DNA of 64,000 bases, taken from positions 124,001 to 188,000 of the forward strand of contig JABSRT010000005.1 in assembly GCA_013214945.1 (NCBI GenBank), in the 5' to 3' direction. The notes beneath the pieces are model-generated. The model was not told the DNA's origin. It made no database searches and saw only the letters and a program-made list of their open reading frames with translations. Of the stretch, positions 9,401-17,630 are shown piece after piece. Every line of letters begins with the position of its first letter. Position 1 is the stretch's first letter. Made by a program: the position numbers and the translations under genes. Origin of the DNA: Gammaproteobacteria bacterium (GTDB lineage: Bacteria > Pseudomonadota > Gammaproteobacteria > Enterobacterales > Psychrobiaceae).

Positions 9401-9648
9401 CGGTGTTATTAACGTCAATCACCACTTACGCCGGCTTAATGCCGTTACTAAGTGAAACGTCACCGCAAGCTCAGTTTATTATTCCTGCCGCGGCGTCGCT
9501 TGGTTATGGTATTTTATTCGCAACGTTTATTACTTTGCTGTTAGTGCCGTCATTATTAATGATCCATCAAGATGCGATATCTGCTATCGATAATCTAAAA
9601 GCCAAGTTTAGCCACACACCCAACGGGAACGTACAACATGAGCATTAG
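6451..9648 (+). CDS. RND efflux inner-membrane permease
   Basis: 1065 residues, the normal length for an RND pump. It has the internal duplication expected of the family: a first membrane helix at about 30-50, a large periplasmic loop, a helix bundle from about 350 to 550 with GIVVDDAVVVGES (the paired Asp of the proton relay, near 418-419), a second periplasmic loop, and a final bundle from about 885 with GVVVNDSLLLVSRF. It uses the proton-motive force to export substrates from the periplasm or inner membrane. The sequence is closer to general drug/organic HAE-type pumps than to heavy-metal CusA types, but substrates cannot be read. It overlaps the response-regulator gene by 11 bases. Confidence 0.92.
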   Translation: MSLQSPSNNSPLNHSNTKQGGIIAWFAGNSVAANLLMLTIIFLGLMSFNQLRKEAFPAFDANSVRISMTYDSGDAKLSEEGIAIKIEEALATVQGIKRITSTSNASGSSVVVEGKSDYDIAILLRDIKAKVDAIHNFPQGAENPVIEEATNLQHAYSVKIFGGSDRAALQAIAQRLKADLLAQSAISNVEITGEAEPMMSIELDEQKLQAYNLSFTDVATIVNNESATAISTSLRNADKVMRLKVAEQAYQQQEFANIPLLTQADGSQVLLGDVAKINDQFADDVLVIGRYNGLPGIGVEINVDGSGDVLKIVEQANNIVAKWQESTLLPQHVFVETWNDGGTLIRDRLALLVKNALSGIALVFIVLALFLNLRVAFWVTAGLPFIFCGTLFFMTDSFTAMTINEMTTFGFILALGIVVDDAVVVGESIYSTRKEQGDSIESTILGTKKVAVPTIFGVLTTVATFVALANVDGMMGQVYSQFAVVVTICLLLSMVESKLILPAHLAHLNTHSKAKSGLGRLWSRIQAGADNGLQWFNHKVYLPAIKWAISYRYAVVSGFIAIFILVIGMLSNGSVRTAFFPDIPGSVIQASVSMQNDASFGQTTKNLVAIELAATMADQQLMAQHDQPGSAIDTIEVIGESDLAGSITVELDKNAPYSLNDFASAWKAIAKMPEGVRKLDIRSGFGGGDNFKVELKAWNTDTISTAGQEIKAAISRIAGVSGIDDNFDSGQAQLHLALNEQGLALGLTTQGLSRQVLQAFGGEVVQSYQRDKDQVKVRIRYPQSERQTLSDVTNATVRLSNGQVVPLSVVATITEQYQQNDITRISGLPAVYVSAQVDKQIISSSELVSQLQKTLIPDLANRYPDLTIHFAGEAEEQAETADSMTRLFMMAMAAIYILLAIPLRSYVQPVIIMMVIPFGLVGAILGHWLNDMVLSILSFNGIVALSGVVVNDSLLLVSRFNQVKTTTDKISDAIVAACTGRLRAVLLTSITTYAGLMPLLSETSPQAQFIIPAAASLGYGILFATFITLLLVPSLLMIHQDAISAIDNLKAKFSHTPNGNVQHEH

Positions 9649-10309
9649 TGTATTACTGGTTGAAGACGATATTGATCTGGCTGCAACCGTGGTTGACTAC
9701 TTTGAGTTTGAAGATATTCAATGCGATCATGCCGCCAACGGGGTTCAGGGCTTAGCATTAATCGAGGCTAACCCCTATCAGGTGGTTATTCTCGACCTTA
9801 ATTTACCGCGGATGGACGGCCTGTCGGTGTGCCAAAAAGTAAGGGCTAACAGCAATGACACCCCTATTTTAATGCTAACAGCGCGCGACACCTTGCGCGA
9901 CAAAATGGCCGGCTTTGACGCTGGCACCGATGATTATTTGGTTAAACCCTTTGAAATTGAAGAGCTATTAATGCGAGTTAAAGCATTATCAACTCGGCGA
10001 AGCGGTCAGGTAAGCAGCCTGACTGTTGGCCAGCTTGCACTGCAATTAAAAGAAAAAACCGCCAGCTTTAACGATAAAGCGTTAAAACTGACGCCAATTA
10101 CTTTTAAGCTGTTAGAGAAACTAATGCGCGAGGCAGAAAAACCTGTCTCTCGATTGGCCTTGATGCAAGCAGTATGGGGCGACGACCAACCCGATAGTAA
10201 TAGCTTAAAAGTGCATATTCACCATTTGCGCAAACAACTTGAACGCGTTGAGGCTAATATTTCGGTCGCCACCGAAACTGGATTTGGTTTTGCATTAAAA
10301 CAAGATTAA
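9638..10309 (+). CDS. OmpR-family response regulator
   Basis: 223 residues. The receiver domain has the acidic pair D10-D11, phosphoacceptor D53 in ILDLNLPRMDG, T81 and K103. A winged-helix output domain (about 125-220) contains LKVHIHHLRKQLE, the recognition-helix region of OmpR/PhoB proteins. It starts inside the permease gene (overlap 9638-9648) and is followed 34 bases later by its sensor kinase, so pump and regulator form one transcription unit. The tandem 11-bp repeat at 3753-3772 is its most likely operator. Confidence 0.92.
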   Translation: MSISVLLVEDDIDLAATVVDYFEFEDIQCDHAANGVQGLALIEANPYQVVILDLNLPRMDGLSVCQKVRANSNDTPILMLTARDTLRDKMAGFDAGTDDYLVKPFEIEELLMRVKALSTRRSGQVSSLTVGQLALQLKEKTASFNDKALKLTPITFKLLEKLMREAEKPVSRLALMQAVWGDDQPDSNSLKVHIHHLRKQLERVEANISVATETGFGFALKQD

Positions 10310-10343
10310 CCGCCTCAGCCTTACCCAATAAAACAGAGTCCTT

Positions 10344-11597
10344 ATGAGCATTCGCACTTACATTTTTAGCTTATTAACCAGCTTGGTGCTGGTTATTGCG
10401 GTTATTTATTCTTACCAAAGTGGTCGATTGTTTGTGGGAACCCTCGATATGGTGGTTGAAGGCTTAATGTTAGACATTGGCGCGCAATATCCACAAGACG
10501 GCAAAGATGAGCAACAGGTATTACATTTCCATGTCACCACCGACTGGAACAAAGTGCCACAGCCCGTGCGAGATCGATTTAAGACCATCCCTGTCGAAAA
10601 GAACGTGCATCACTCAATATTTGTTGATTGGATCTATATTGCCCCCCCTGAAAAAGCCTATTCATTAATGGTGGTTGAGCGCGATGATCAGCTAATATTT
10701 GTGTCACGTTTTAATGAACGTTTACGAGAAAATGTTCAGGCTAAAGAAGGCTTTGTAATAGATCCTTTGGTGTGGATAATCATTGTTGGTTGCGCCGGCA
10801 TTATGTTGTTCGTGGTTACGTTGCTGACTATTTTCAAAAAAGTCGCGCTGCCAATGGAGTCATTGCAACAATGGGCTAAAACACTAAAAATAAACGACTT
10901 ATCAGCGCCACTTCCTGACTTTAAGTTTAAAGAACTTAATGGCTTAGCTAGCCTAATCCACCAAAATTTAGTCTCAGTGGCGCAATCGATTAAACGTGAA
11001 CAAAGTTTTTTAAATTACGCCAGTCACGAATTACGCACTCCAATAGCGGTACTAAGAAGCAATAGCGCCTTGCTCGAAAAGGTTAACCCGACACCATCCG
11101 ATAAAGAACGCATTATTCGCGATAGAATTGAGCGCGCTAGCCTAACGATGAAATCAATGACAGAAACCTTATTGTGGCTCAGTCGTGAAGGTGAGACAAA
11201 AATGAGTGTTGAGCAGGTTTGCTTAGGTCAGTTAGTTGAGCATGTGGCACACGAACTCAATTATTTACTGGCAGGAAAGTCGGTTGAGGTTAACCTTAAG
11301 GTTGATCAGCAATTGATTGAACTGGCTAAAACCCCCGGTGTTATTGTGCTAAACAATTTAATTCGCAACGCATTTCAACATACCCAGTCAGGGCATGTGG
11401 CAATAGTGCAACAAGGTCATCAGGTGGTTATTACCAATATTGAATCAAATCCAAATGATAACAATCAAACCAATGATGAATTAGGTTTTGGTTTGGGCAT
11501 GTTGCTGGTCGAAAAGCTAACTAAGCAATTTAATTGGCGTTATAGCACCGAGCAATTAAGCAATGGTTACCAGGTAACCGTTTATTTAACTGATTAA
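10344..11597 (+). CDS. Sensor histidine kinase
   Basis: 417 residues. TM1 (about 5-25), a periplasmic sensor of about 110 residues, TM2 (about 140-163), then a HisKA dimerisation helix with phosphoacceptor H228 in YASHELRTPIAV. The N box LNNLIRNAFQHT is near 335. The ATPase part is unusually short: where most kinases carry a DxGxG loop this one reads NIESN, and the lid leads almost directly to GLGMLLVEKL. Such compact kinases can still be active, so I would not call it dead. AGTCC precedes ATG 10344. It pairs with the response regulator immediately upstream and probably senses a pump substrate or envelope stress. Confidence 0.9.
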   Translation: MSIRTYIFSLLTSLVLVIAVIYSYQSGRLFVGTLDMVVEGLMLDIGAQYPQDGKDEQQVLHFHVTTDWNKVPQPVRDRFKTIPVEKNVHHSIFVDWIYIAPPEKAYSLMVVERDDQLIFVSRFNERLRENVQAKEGFVIDPLVWIIIVGCAGIMLFVVTLLTIFKKVALPMESLQQWAKTLKINDLSAPLPDFKFKELNGLASLIHQNLVSVAQSIKREQSFLNYASHELRTPIAVLRSNSALLEKVNPTPSDKERIIRDRIERASLTMKSMTETLLWLSREGETKMSVEQVCLGQLVEHVAHELNYLLAGKSVEVNLKVDQQLIELAKTPGVIVLNNLIRNAFQHTQSGHVAIVQQGHQVVITNIESNPNDNNQTNDELGFGLGMLLVEKLTKQFNWRYSTEQLSNGYQVTVYLTD

Positions 11598-11607
11598 CAA
11601 TAACTTG

Positions 11608-13227
11608 TCATATAAACTTAAAAGCTCTAACACAATTACGGCCATCTGATTTAGCTTGGTATAAGGCTTGATCTGCCTGTGATATCACCCCGTGAATCAT
11701 GTTTTCTTCATCTACGAAGGCTGAAACACCGGCCGACAAAGTCATGGTTATTTTTTCATTGTGATTAATTTTTATTTCTAAGCCTGCGACGCCAATACAT
11801 ATCTTTTGTGCAATTGAGACAGTTTGCTCAATTGAGCTATCAGGGCAAACGATACAAAATTCTTCGCCGCCATAACGGCACACCACATCACCTGCTCTGG
11901 TGCCTTTAACAAAAAAATCGGCCGCAGTTTTAAGTGCGATATCACCGGCATCATGACCGTAGCTATCATTGAGTTTTTTAAAATGGTCAATATCTATCAT
12001 TATTATGCCAATAGGACTGTTGGATCTTAGCGACCGAGCGACCAGCTGTTCGAGTGTTTCAAATAAATATCGACGATTATAAAGATTGGTTAAACTGTCT
12101 CTTATCGCCTGCTGGCGCAGGCTGTGTTTTAGCTGGACGTTGGCAATTGCAATACCAATTCTTTTAGCCACAGAGTTAATCAATGTAATTAGCTGATCTG
12201 AAAATTGTTGTTGATGAATATGCATCACCCCAACTGTTTCGCCATGCGCAATCAAAGGCACACATAATGATGATTGGTTTAGCGCTTGGTCTTGACTAAA
12301 ATGCTCACAAGCAACGCCCTTGGCACCACCATTAAATAAATGCTCATGCCCTTTGCGCAGCGCCCAGCATTGATTCGGGGGAAATTCAGTATCTGCTAAC
12401 CAAGGCTTCCCCCAAAACATATCTGTTACTAGGGTATTTCTGGAAGATTTATAAACGGAAATACCACCACTAGATTGGTCTAATAGATTGGGTAACAGCT
12501 GATTAATAACCTTGTTAGCATCATCCAATTCAATGCAAGCACCTAATAGCGAATCTAGCTCTTGCATCGCCTCAATTTCACTGTCTTGTTGATCTAATTT
12601 ACTTTTAAGAATTTGTTGCTCACGCTCTTTCGCCCTAGCCATTCTACGCATGGCGATAACGATAATTATCGTTAAAGTAACGACTCCAAATGTCGAGATT
12701 ACCAATAATGTAAGTCGCATATCCATGATTTGAGCGCTGATAGTCTCAGCAGAAAATGAAACCCGAGCAAAGAGATCAACGGGGCGGCCGTTTATCTCAA
12801 TAGTCTTAAGTATTGCTACGTAAAAAAAATCGTGATGCAGGGTCTCACTATGACGTCTGGCGCTACCATGCCCAGACTGCAACGCCTGCTGTATTTCGGA
12901 TCGCTCGATGTGGTTAGCCATTGAAACAACCTGATTAAAAGCGACATCTGAATCACCAATCACCCAACCATGGTCATTAATAAACGTGAACCTAGCCCCG
13001 GATGTTTTTTTTAACCGTTTAGCAATAGGGTCGATCCGCTTAGTCTTTAATTCGACATTGGCAATCGCGATAGTTTCCACCGCAAACTCCGCGAGCCATT
13101 TTAACTCTGTTTCCACCCGCTTATCGATGCCCTGGTGCAACTGATGATCGATCATTAGCAAACATAAGCCCCCTAAAAGCAGTAACATAGCGAATGAACG
13201 GAGAATGATTGTTTTAATAGAATTCAT
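11608..13227 (-). CDS. Membrane diguanylate cyclase with periplasmic sensor and GAF domain
   Basis: 539 residues. TM1 is at about 8-27, followed by a periplasmic sensor region (about 30-170, Cache-like in layout), TM2 at about 175-195, a short coiled coil rich in Glu/Gln, a GAF-type domain (about 225-375) and a C-terminal GGDEF domain. The active-site signature is GGEEF near 452, and the inhibitory RxxD (RAGD) sits exactly five residues before it, so the enzyme should make c-di-GMP and be feedback-inhibited. GGAGCTCAA precedes ATG 13227. It converges on the sensor kinase gene with a 10-base gap. Confidence 0.9.
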   Translation of the reverse strand: MNSIKTIILRSFAMLLLLGGLCLLMIDHQLHQGIDKRVETELKWLAEFAVETIAIANVELKTKRIDPIAKRLKKTSGARFTFINDHGWVIGDSDVAFNQVVSMANHIERSEIQQALQSGHGSARRHSETLHHDFFYVAILKTIEINGRPVDLFARVSFSAETISAQIMDMRLTLLVISTFGVVTLTIIIVIAMRRMARAKEREQQILKSKLDQQDSEIEAMQELDSLLGACIELDDANKVINQLLPNLLDQSSGGISVYKSSRNTLVTDMFWGKPWLADTEFPPNQCWALRKGHEHLFNGGAKGVACEHFSQDQALNQSSLCVPLIAHGETVGVMHIHQQQFSDQLITLINSVAKRIGIAIANVQLKHSLRQQAIRDSLTNLYNRRYLFETLEQLVARSLRSNSPIGIIMIDIDHFKKLNDSYGHDAGDIALKTAADFFVKGTRAGDVVCRYGGEEFCIVCPDSSIEQTVSIAQKICIGVAGLEIKINHNEKITMTLSAGVSAFVDEENMIHGVISQADQALYQAKSDGRNCVRAFKFI

Positions 13228-13395
13228 TTGAGCTCCCGACCGTCAGCGATCACGCCAAAATCAGCACAAAAAACTGACAAACTATAGAGCTAATTGTAGT
13301 CATTAAACGTCAAATATGCTGAGCGTTGTGGCGTGGCAATACAAAAATAGAGATCAGGGTGAGAAAGCTCAAATATGAAATTCCCCTAAGCTTTC

Positions 13396-13420
13396 ATCGC
13401 AAGCAAAAAGAGCCTGCGAT
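13396..13420 (-). terminator. Hairpin downstream of the thioesterase gene
   Basis: ATCGCAAGC (13396-13404) and GCCTGCGAT (13412-13420) pair with one G-U wobble around a 7-nt loop, 17 bases past the stop of the minus-strand PaaI-like gene. There is no clear U-run after it, so it is a weak terminator or an mRNA-end hairpin. Confidence 0.35.
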
Positions 13421-13436
13421 TATAATTTAGGCCAAG

Positions 13437-13850
13437 TTATGATCCGATTTTTGGCGGTATCGCATAAGTACCAACAGCATGAGCGACTGGCTCATCAAGG
13501 CCTTCGGAATAAAGCGATACCTCGCCAATCACCAGCAGTTTGCCAACTTTTATTAGTGTGCACTGAGCGATAATATCTTGGTCTGAAGCAGGCTTGCGTA
13601 AAAAATTAATATTTAAGTTGGTCGTAACGGCCATTGCAACCAAGCCAAGTTCACCCAAAATAGCGACATATAAGGCAGCGTCGGCCACTTCCATTAATAC
13701 CGGCCCAGAAACCGTACCACCAGGGCGTAAATGTTGCTCGGTGATCCGTTTTCTTATTGTCGCTGACTTACCACCAACCTGTTCAACGATAATATCGGCC
13801 TGAGGAAAATCATTTTTAAAGAAATGGTTCAGTTGTGCTGTGGTGACCAT
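13437..13850 (-). CDS. PaaI-like hotdog-fold thioesterase
   Basis: 137 residues, the usual size of a single hotdog domain. The characteristic PaaI/YbgC-type stretch is HLRPGGTVSGPVLMEVADAALYVAI (in pieces: RPGGTVSGP near 42-50, then a helix with ADAALY), followed by TTNLNINFLRKP, the acyl-CoA-binding strand. Family members hydrolyse acyl-CoA thioesters in the cytosol; the natural substrate is not evident. It is transcribed in the same direction as the AraC regulator gene, whose stop lies 49 bases upstream. Confidence 0.85.
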   Translation of the reverse strand: MVTTAQLNHFFKNDFPQADIIVEQVGGKSATIRKRITEQHLRPGGTVSGPVLMEVADAALYVAILGELGLVAMAVTTNLNINFLRKPASDQDIIAQCTLIKVGKLLVIGEVSLYSEGLDEPVAHAVGTYAIPPKIGS

Positions 13851-13899
13851 GGTTACTCCAATAATAAATTAATAATTATGATGTCCGACAATTAAGATG

Positions 13900-14763
13900 T
13901 TAACTGCACTCTCTCGGACTGTGGCCAAAGTAGCGGCTAAATTCACGACTAAACTGGGTTGGACTGTCGTAACCGACCAGCCCCGCCGCTTGTTTTACTT
14001 TTATTCCTTGGTCGATCAGTAATTCTTTGGCCCGATTTAAGCGAATTTTTTTGACGTATTGAATCGGTGAAGAAGCTGTAACCTGCTTAAAATTACGATG
14101 AAAGGTCGAACTACTCATGTTGGCCATTGCGGCGAGCTGCTCAACGTCTAGCCGTGCTTGAAAATTACTATGCAAATGTTTTAAGACCCGCTCGATCCGT
14201 GACAAATGGGTATTATGCGACACTAATGCAAACAATGGCGCGGCTTGTGGCCCACTAAGGATATGAAAAAATATTTCTCGGATCAATCCATTGCCGATAA
14301 TGTCGCACTCGATTTTAGTGCTTAAACATTGTGATAATCGGGTGATTGCACAAGAAAATTGCTCAGTGCAGCGACCAACAAACAAACCTTTAGTTTCGCC
14401 AAGACTGTCATGGCGAATAATTTTTCCATGGTCATCAAATATTCGAACCAGCTCATTCAATATGCTCATATCAAAATTAATCACCAAAGCGAGTAACGGC
14501 TTGTCAGCCTCGACAATGGTTTCACACTCAGCGGGCAGCGGCAGCGTTAATACAAGATAGTTGTCAGGGTTGTAATCATAAGCCTTGTGATCAAAATGGA
14601 CTCGCTTTTGTCCTTGCACCACAATAATAATACCCTGACTATAACAAAGCGGCTCTCGCTTGGTTGATTGGCTGGTTTTATAAATGCCAACACCCGCGAG
14701 CGGGGTCGAGTTATAACCTTCACTGGTAGCAAGTAAGGCGATATTATCAACCAAGTTATTCAT
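13900..14763 (-). CDS. AraC-family regulator, YqhC-like
   Basis: 287 residues from ATG 14763 (GGA eight bases upstream; a TTG four codons earlier is possible). The N-terminal part has the cupin-like AraC_N pattern (CYSQGIIIVVQGQK, YLVLTLPLPAECE). The C-terminal 100 residues contain two helix-turn-helix motifs, with LDVEQLAAMANMSSSTFHRNFK and the second ending in QFSREFSRYFGHSPRE. It is divergent from the yqhD gene across 164 bases. In E. coli the AraC-type YqhC activates yqhD, so the same pairing is likely here. The signal would be reactive aldehydes. Confidence 0.85.
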   Translation of the reverse strand: MNNLVDNIALLATSEGYNSTPLAGVGIYKTSQSTKREPLCYSQGIIIVVQGQKRVHFDHKAYDYNPDNYLVLTLPLPAECETIVEADKPLLALVINFDMSILNELVRIFDDHGKIIRHDSLGETKGLFVGRCTEQFSCAITRLSQCLSTKIECDIIGNGLIREIFFHILSGPQAAPLFALVSHNTHLSRIERVLKHLHSNFQARLDVEQLAAMANMSSSTFHRNFKQVTASSPIQYVKKIRLNRAKELLIDQGIKVKQAAGLVGYDSPTQFSREFSRYFGHSPRECS

Positions 14764-14927
14764 GATGTATTCCAAAGAGTATCTTGCTTTACATTATACT
14801 TAGCCAACAAAATCTAACCAGCCAAAAAACAACCAATGATAGCTTTGGGCATGAAATTGAGTGATTAGCCCATTCAAACAATCTGTAGTGCTGGTAATAT
14901 GCATGAATAAATTACAGAGGGCATACC

Positions 14928-16085
14928 ATGAACAATTTCGATTATTACAATCCAACCCGTATTGTGTTTGGCCAAGAGCGTTTACATGAACTAGACCAAC
15001 TCATCCCAGCTAATGCAAAAGTACTGGTGATTTATGGTGGCGGCAGCGTTAAGCGCTATGGCACGTTAGACAAAGTAGTTAAGCTGTTGGGCGATCGTAC
15101 CGTTGTTGAATTTGGTGGTGTTGAACCTAATCCACAGTTCGAGACGTTGATGAAAGCCGTCGCTGTTGTCCAAGCTGAAAATATTGATTTTTTATTGGCG
15201 CTCGGTGGCGGTTCAGTGATGGACGGCACCAAGTTTATCGCGTTAGCAGCCAAGGTCGATAGCGATCACAGCAGTTTGCTAAGCCATGGCTTTAAGCCAG
15301 TGCCTGCAGATAGCGCCGTAGCATTTGGTTGTGTTGCGACGCTGCCTGCTACTGGCTCAGAAATGAACAGCGGCGGTGTCATCACCCTTAACCAGCAGAA
15401 ATATCCATTTAGTTCGCCGCTGGTTTTTCCTAAGTTTTCTGTGTTAGATCCTGACTTAACCCTGACCTTGCCTAAAGAGCAGATAGCCAACGGCGTAGCC
15501 GATGCATTTGTTCATGTATTTGAGCAATATTTAACTTACCCGGTCAATGCCAAAATTCAAGACAGATTTTCTGAAGGCATTTTAAAAACCCTGATTGAAG
15601 ATGGCCCAGTTACCTTTAACGACAATACAGATCTCGACGCACGTAAAAACTTTATCTGGTCTGCGACCTCGGCGTTAAACGGCATCATTGGTGTTGGCGT
15701 ACCTCACGATTGGTCGGCTCATATGATTGGTCATGAGTTAACAGCAAGCTTTGACATTGCTCACGGTCGTACACTCGCGATTATCTTGCCAAGCTTAATG
15801 CGTGAACGTAAAGCCCAAAAACGCGCTAAATTGTTGCAATTTGCCGAGCGGGTTTGGGACATCACGACAGGTACTGACGACGAAAAGATCGATAGTGCGA
15901 TCGACAAGACCGAAGCCTTTTTTAATTCGCTTGAGATTGTTACCCAGCTATCTCATTACCAAATCGACGAAACTGGCATCGATCAGGTTGTCTCCAATAT
16001 GGAAAAAATGCAGTTAACTCATCTGTCAGAAACCGGTGATTTAACCCTAGATATTGTGCGTAAAATATTGATTGCCGCGTTATAA
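14928..16085 (+). CDS. yqhD: NADPH-dependent aldehyde reductase YqhD
   Basis: 385 residues, close to E. coli YqhD (387). Family III metal-dependent alcohol dehydrogenase: nucleotide-binding GGGS at 38-41 and GGGSVMDG at 93-100. Metal ligands D192, H196, H265 and H279 have the same spacing as the zinc ligands of E. coli YqhD. The stretch LNGIIGVGVPHDWSAHMIGHEL also matches. It reduces toxic short-chain aldehydes in the cytosol using NADPH. AGAGGG precedes the ATG by a normal distance. It is monocistronic, bounded by a strong terminator, and divergent from its likely regulator. Confidence 0.93.
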   Translation: MNNFDYYNPTRIVFGQERLHELDQLIPANAKVLVIYGGGSVKRYGTLDKVVKLLGDRTVVEFGGVEPNPQFETLMKAVAVVQAENIDFLLALGGGSVMDGTKFIALAAKVDSDHSSLLSHGFKPVPADSAVAFGCVATLPATGSEMNSGGVITLNQQKYPFSSPLVFPKFSVLDPDLTLTLPKEQIANGVADAFVHVFEQYLTYPVNAKIQDRFSEGILKTLIEDGPVTFNDNTDLDARKNFIWSATSALNGIIGVGVPHDWSAHMIGHELTASFDIAHGRTLAIILPSLMRERKAQKRAKLLQFAERVWDITTGTDDEKIDSAIDKTEAFFNSLEIVTQLSHYQIDETGIDQVVSNMEKMQLTHLSETGDLTLDIVRKILIAAL

Positions 16086-16095
16086 AAAAAGATTT

Positions 16096-16123
16096 AGGGG
16101 TAACTGATAATTACCCCTTTTTT
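16096..16123. terminator. Bidirectional intrinsic terminator after yqhD
   Basis: AGGGGTAA (16096-16103) pairs with TTACCCCT (16111-16118) around a 7-nt loop. The stem is followed by a T-run on the plus strand and preceded by an A-run, so it can also stop minus-strand transcripts. Confidence 0.85.
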
Positions 16124-16159
16124 AACTTGAAATTGTTTTTCTTTTTCAAATCCCTAGCT

Positions 16160-16249
16160 TCAACCCTCATACCCTGTCGGCACCGTGGTCTGTCCATTGC
16201 TATCCAGATAGCGGTATGCATTAAGCAAATACGCCGTAAAAATGCTCAT
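16160..16249 (-). other. Possible small ORF or gene relic (29 codons)
   Basis: On the minus strand an ATG-to-TGA frame encodes 29 residues. It opens with MSIFTAYLLNAYRYLD and ends PTGYEG, a protein-like composition rather than random reading. It lies in a gap between yqhD and the AraC gene, and its transcript would run into the bidirectional terminator at 16096-16123. No Shine-Dalgarno is visible at normal distance, so a remnant of a longer gene's C-terminus is as likely as a real small gene. Confidence 0.25.
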
Positions 16250-16383
16250 GCAGCATGCAAGGCATTCGTAATTAACCTCTAAGATTGATTGCGTCGTATT
16301 CATGCGCTATTCTTGGCTCAAATTCGCCAATTAGACCATCTCAATTAGTTATGGTCGCTTACGGCGATGCAATGAAGGTCATG

Positions 16384-17280
16384 ATGAGTAAATCAAAAAA
16401 ACTAGTTCAGCCCCAATTTGAACTCGTTGATCAACAACGCGGCGAATCGATCCGCTTTCTCGAACATGGTTTTCCTAGTCAATTAGTCCGCTGGCATTAC
16501 CATGAAGAGTACGAATTACACCTGATCACAGAAAGTTCGGGCAAGGTTTTTATTGGTAACTATATTGGCAACTTCAGTCCGAACAGCTTAATTTTAGTTG
16601 GCCCCAATCTGCCCCACAATTGGATCAGTCAAATTGATAAAGGCGAGCAAATTGCAATTCGCGATCGGGTAATAAATTTTTCGCCGGACTTTATTGAACG
16701 CTGCGAAAAGTCGTTTCCTGAATTACACGCTTTAAAGCCTTTTTGGACTCGTGGTCGTTATGGCATTGAGTTTTTAGACGCTGGAGAAATATCTCAAGCA
16801 GTCGAATTGTTCGAAGAAATTGCTAATTCGACCGGCTTTAGACGCCTGACTCGATTTTGGACCTTAATCGAACTACTGGCTTCCATGACCCAATACCGGG
16901 TCCTATCGACATCGGCTTATGTGCCAGAACTAGATGACAAGGTGTTAGATCGCTTGAATAAAGCTATTATTTATATCTTTGAACACTATGATGGTCAGAT
17001 TACCCTTGCCGAAACAGCAGCGCACCTTAAGATGAGTTCGAGCTATTTTTCTAAATTTTTCAAACAATCAACCGGACATGGTTTTATCGAGTTTGTTAAC
17101 AGCCTTAAGGTCAACAAAGCCTGTGAACAGCTAGCGCATAGTAATGAGCCAATTACTGAAATATGTTTTTCGGTTGGGTTTAACAATATCGCCAACTTTA
17201 ATCGCCGTTTTTATGATCTTAAGAAAATGACCCCCTCTGAATATCGAAAAACTTCATCAGATAGCCTCTATCGGGACTAA
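16384..17280 (+). CDS. AraC-family regulator of the polyol operon
   Basis: 298 residues from ATG 16384, which has AAGG six bases upstream; the frame stays open a further 33 codons. The N-terminal cupin-like domain shows HYHEEYELHLI (paired His in a sugar-sensing AraC fold) and NSLILVGPNLPHNW. The C-terminal domain has two helix-turn-helix motifs: TLAETAAHLKMSSSYFSKFFK, and the second ending in NFNRRFYDLKKMTPSEYR. It lies 350 bases upstream of, and on the same strand as, the polyol transport operon. The inferred role is a polyol-responsive activator. Confidence 0.85.
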   Translation: MSKSKKLVQPQFELVDQQRGESIRFLEHGFPSQLVRWHYHEEYELHLITESSGKVFIGNYIGNFSPNSLILVGPNLPHNWISQIDKGEQIAIRDRVINFSPDFIERCEKSFPELHALKPFWTRGRYGIEFLDAGEISQAVELFEEIANSTGFRRLTRFWTLIELLASMTQYRVLSTSAYVPELDDKVLDRLNKAIIYIFEHYDGQITLAETAAHLKMSSSYFSKFFKQSTGHGFIEFVNSLKVNKACEQLAHSNEPITEICFSVGFNNIANFNRRFYDLKKMTPSEYRKTSSDSLYRD

Positions 17281-17630
17281 ATCAGCAATAAAAAGCCTGC
17301 CAGTCTTGTTTAAAAAACAAACTACAATCAAATAGTTCGAGCCACTAAACTCGATATGTCGATTTAACAATCCGTAAAAATAAATACTTTTTCGCGTCTG
17401 ACCAGTTAACTCATCCCATTAAATAACAATAGGTTAATTAAGTTAAAATAAAAAAACAATCTAGATCAAACAAAAAAACAACAAAAAAGTATAGATCTTG
17501 GTAAGACTGTGTATTTGTTCACTCGTTAAACACATGCTGTAATGCCATGGCTCATACACAGAAGATGACGAATGACTGGGTATTAGTAAATACATAGAAA
17601 TTACCTATAACAATAAATAGAGGTTTGAAT
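17281..17630 (+). promoter_or_regulatory. Control region of the polyol operon
   Basis: This 350-base AT-rich gap holds no gene I can support. It must carry the operon promoter. A CRP-like site, TGTGT-N6-TCACT, is at 17508-17523 (consensus TGTGA-N6-TCACA), about 110 bases upstream of the binding-protein start. AGAGG at 17619-17623 is the Shine-Dalgarno. Binding sites for the adjacent AraC regulator are expected here but I cannot define them. Confidence 0.5.
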
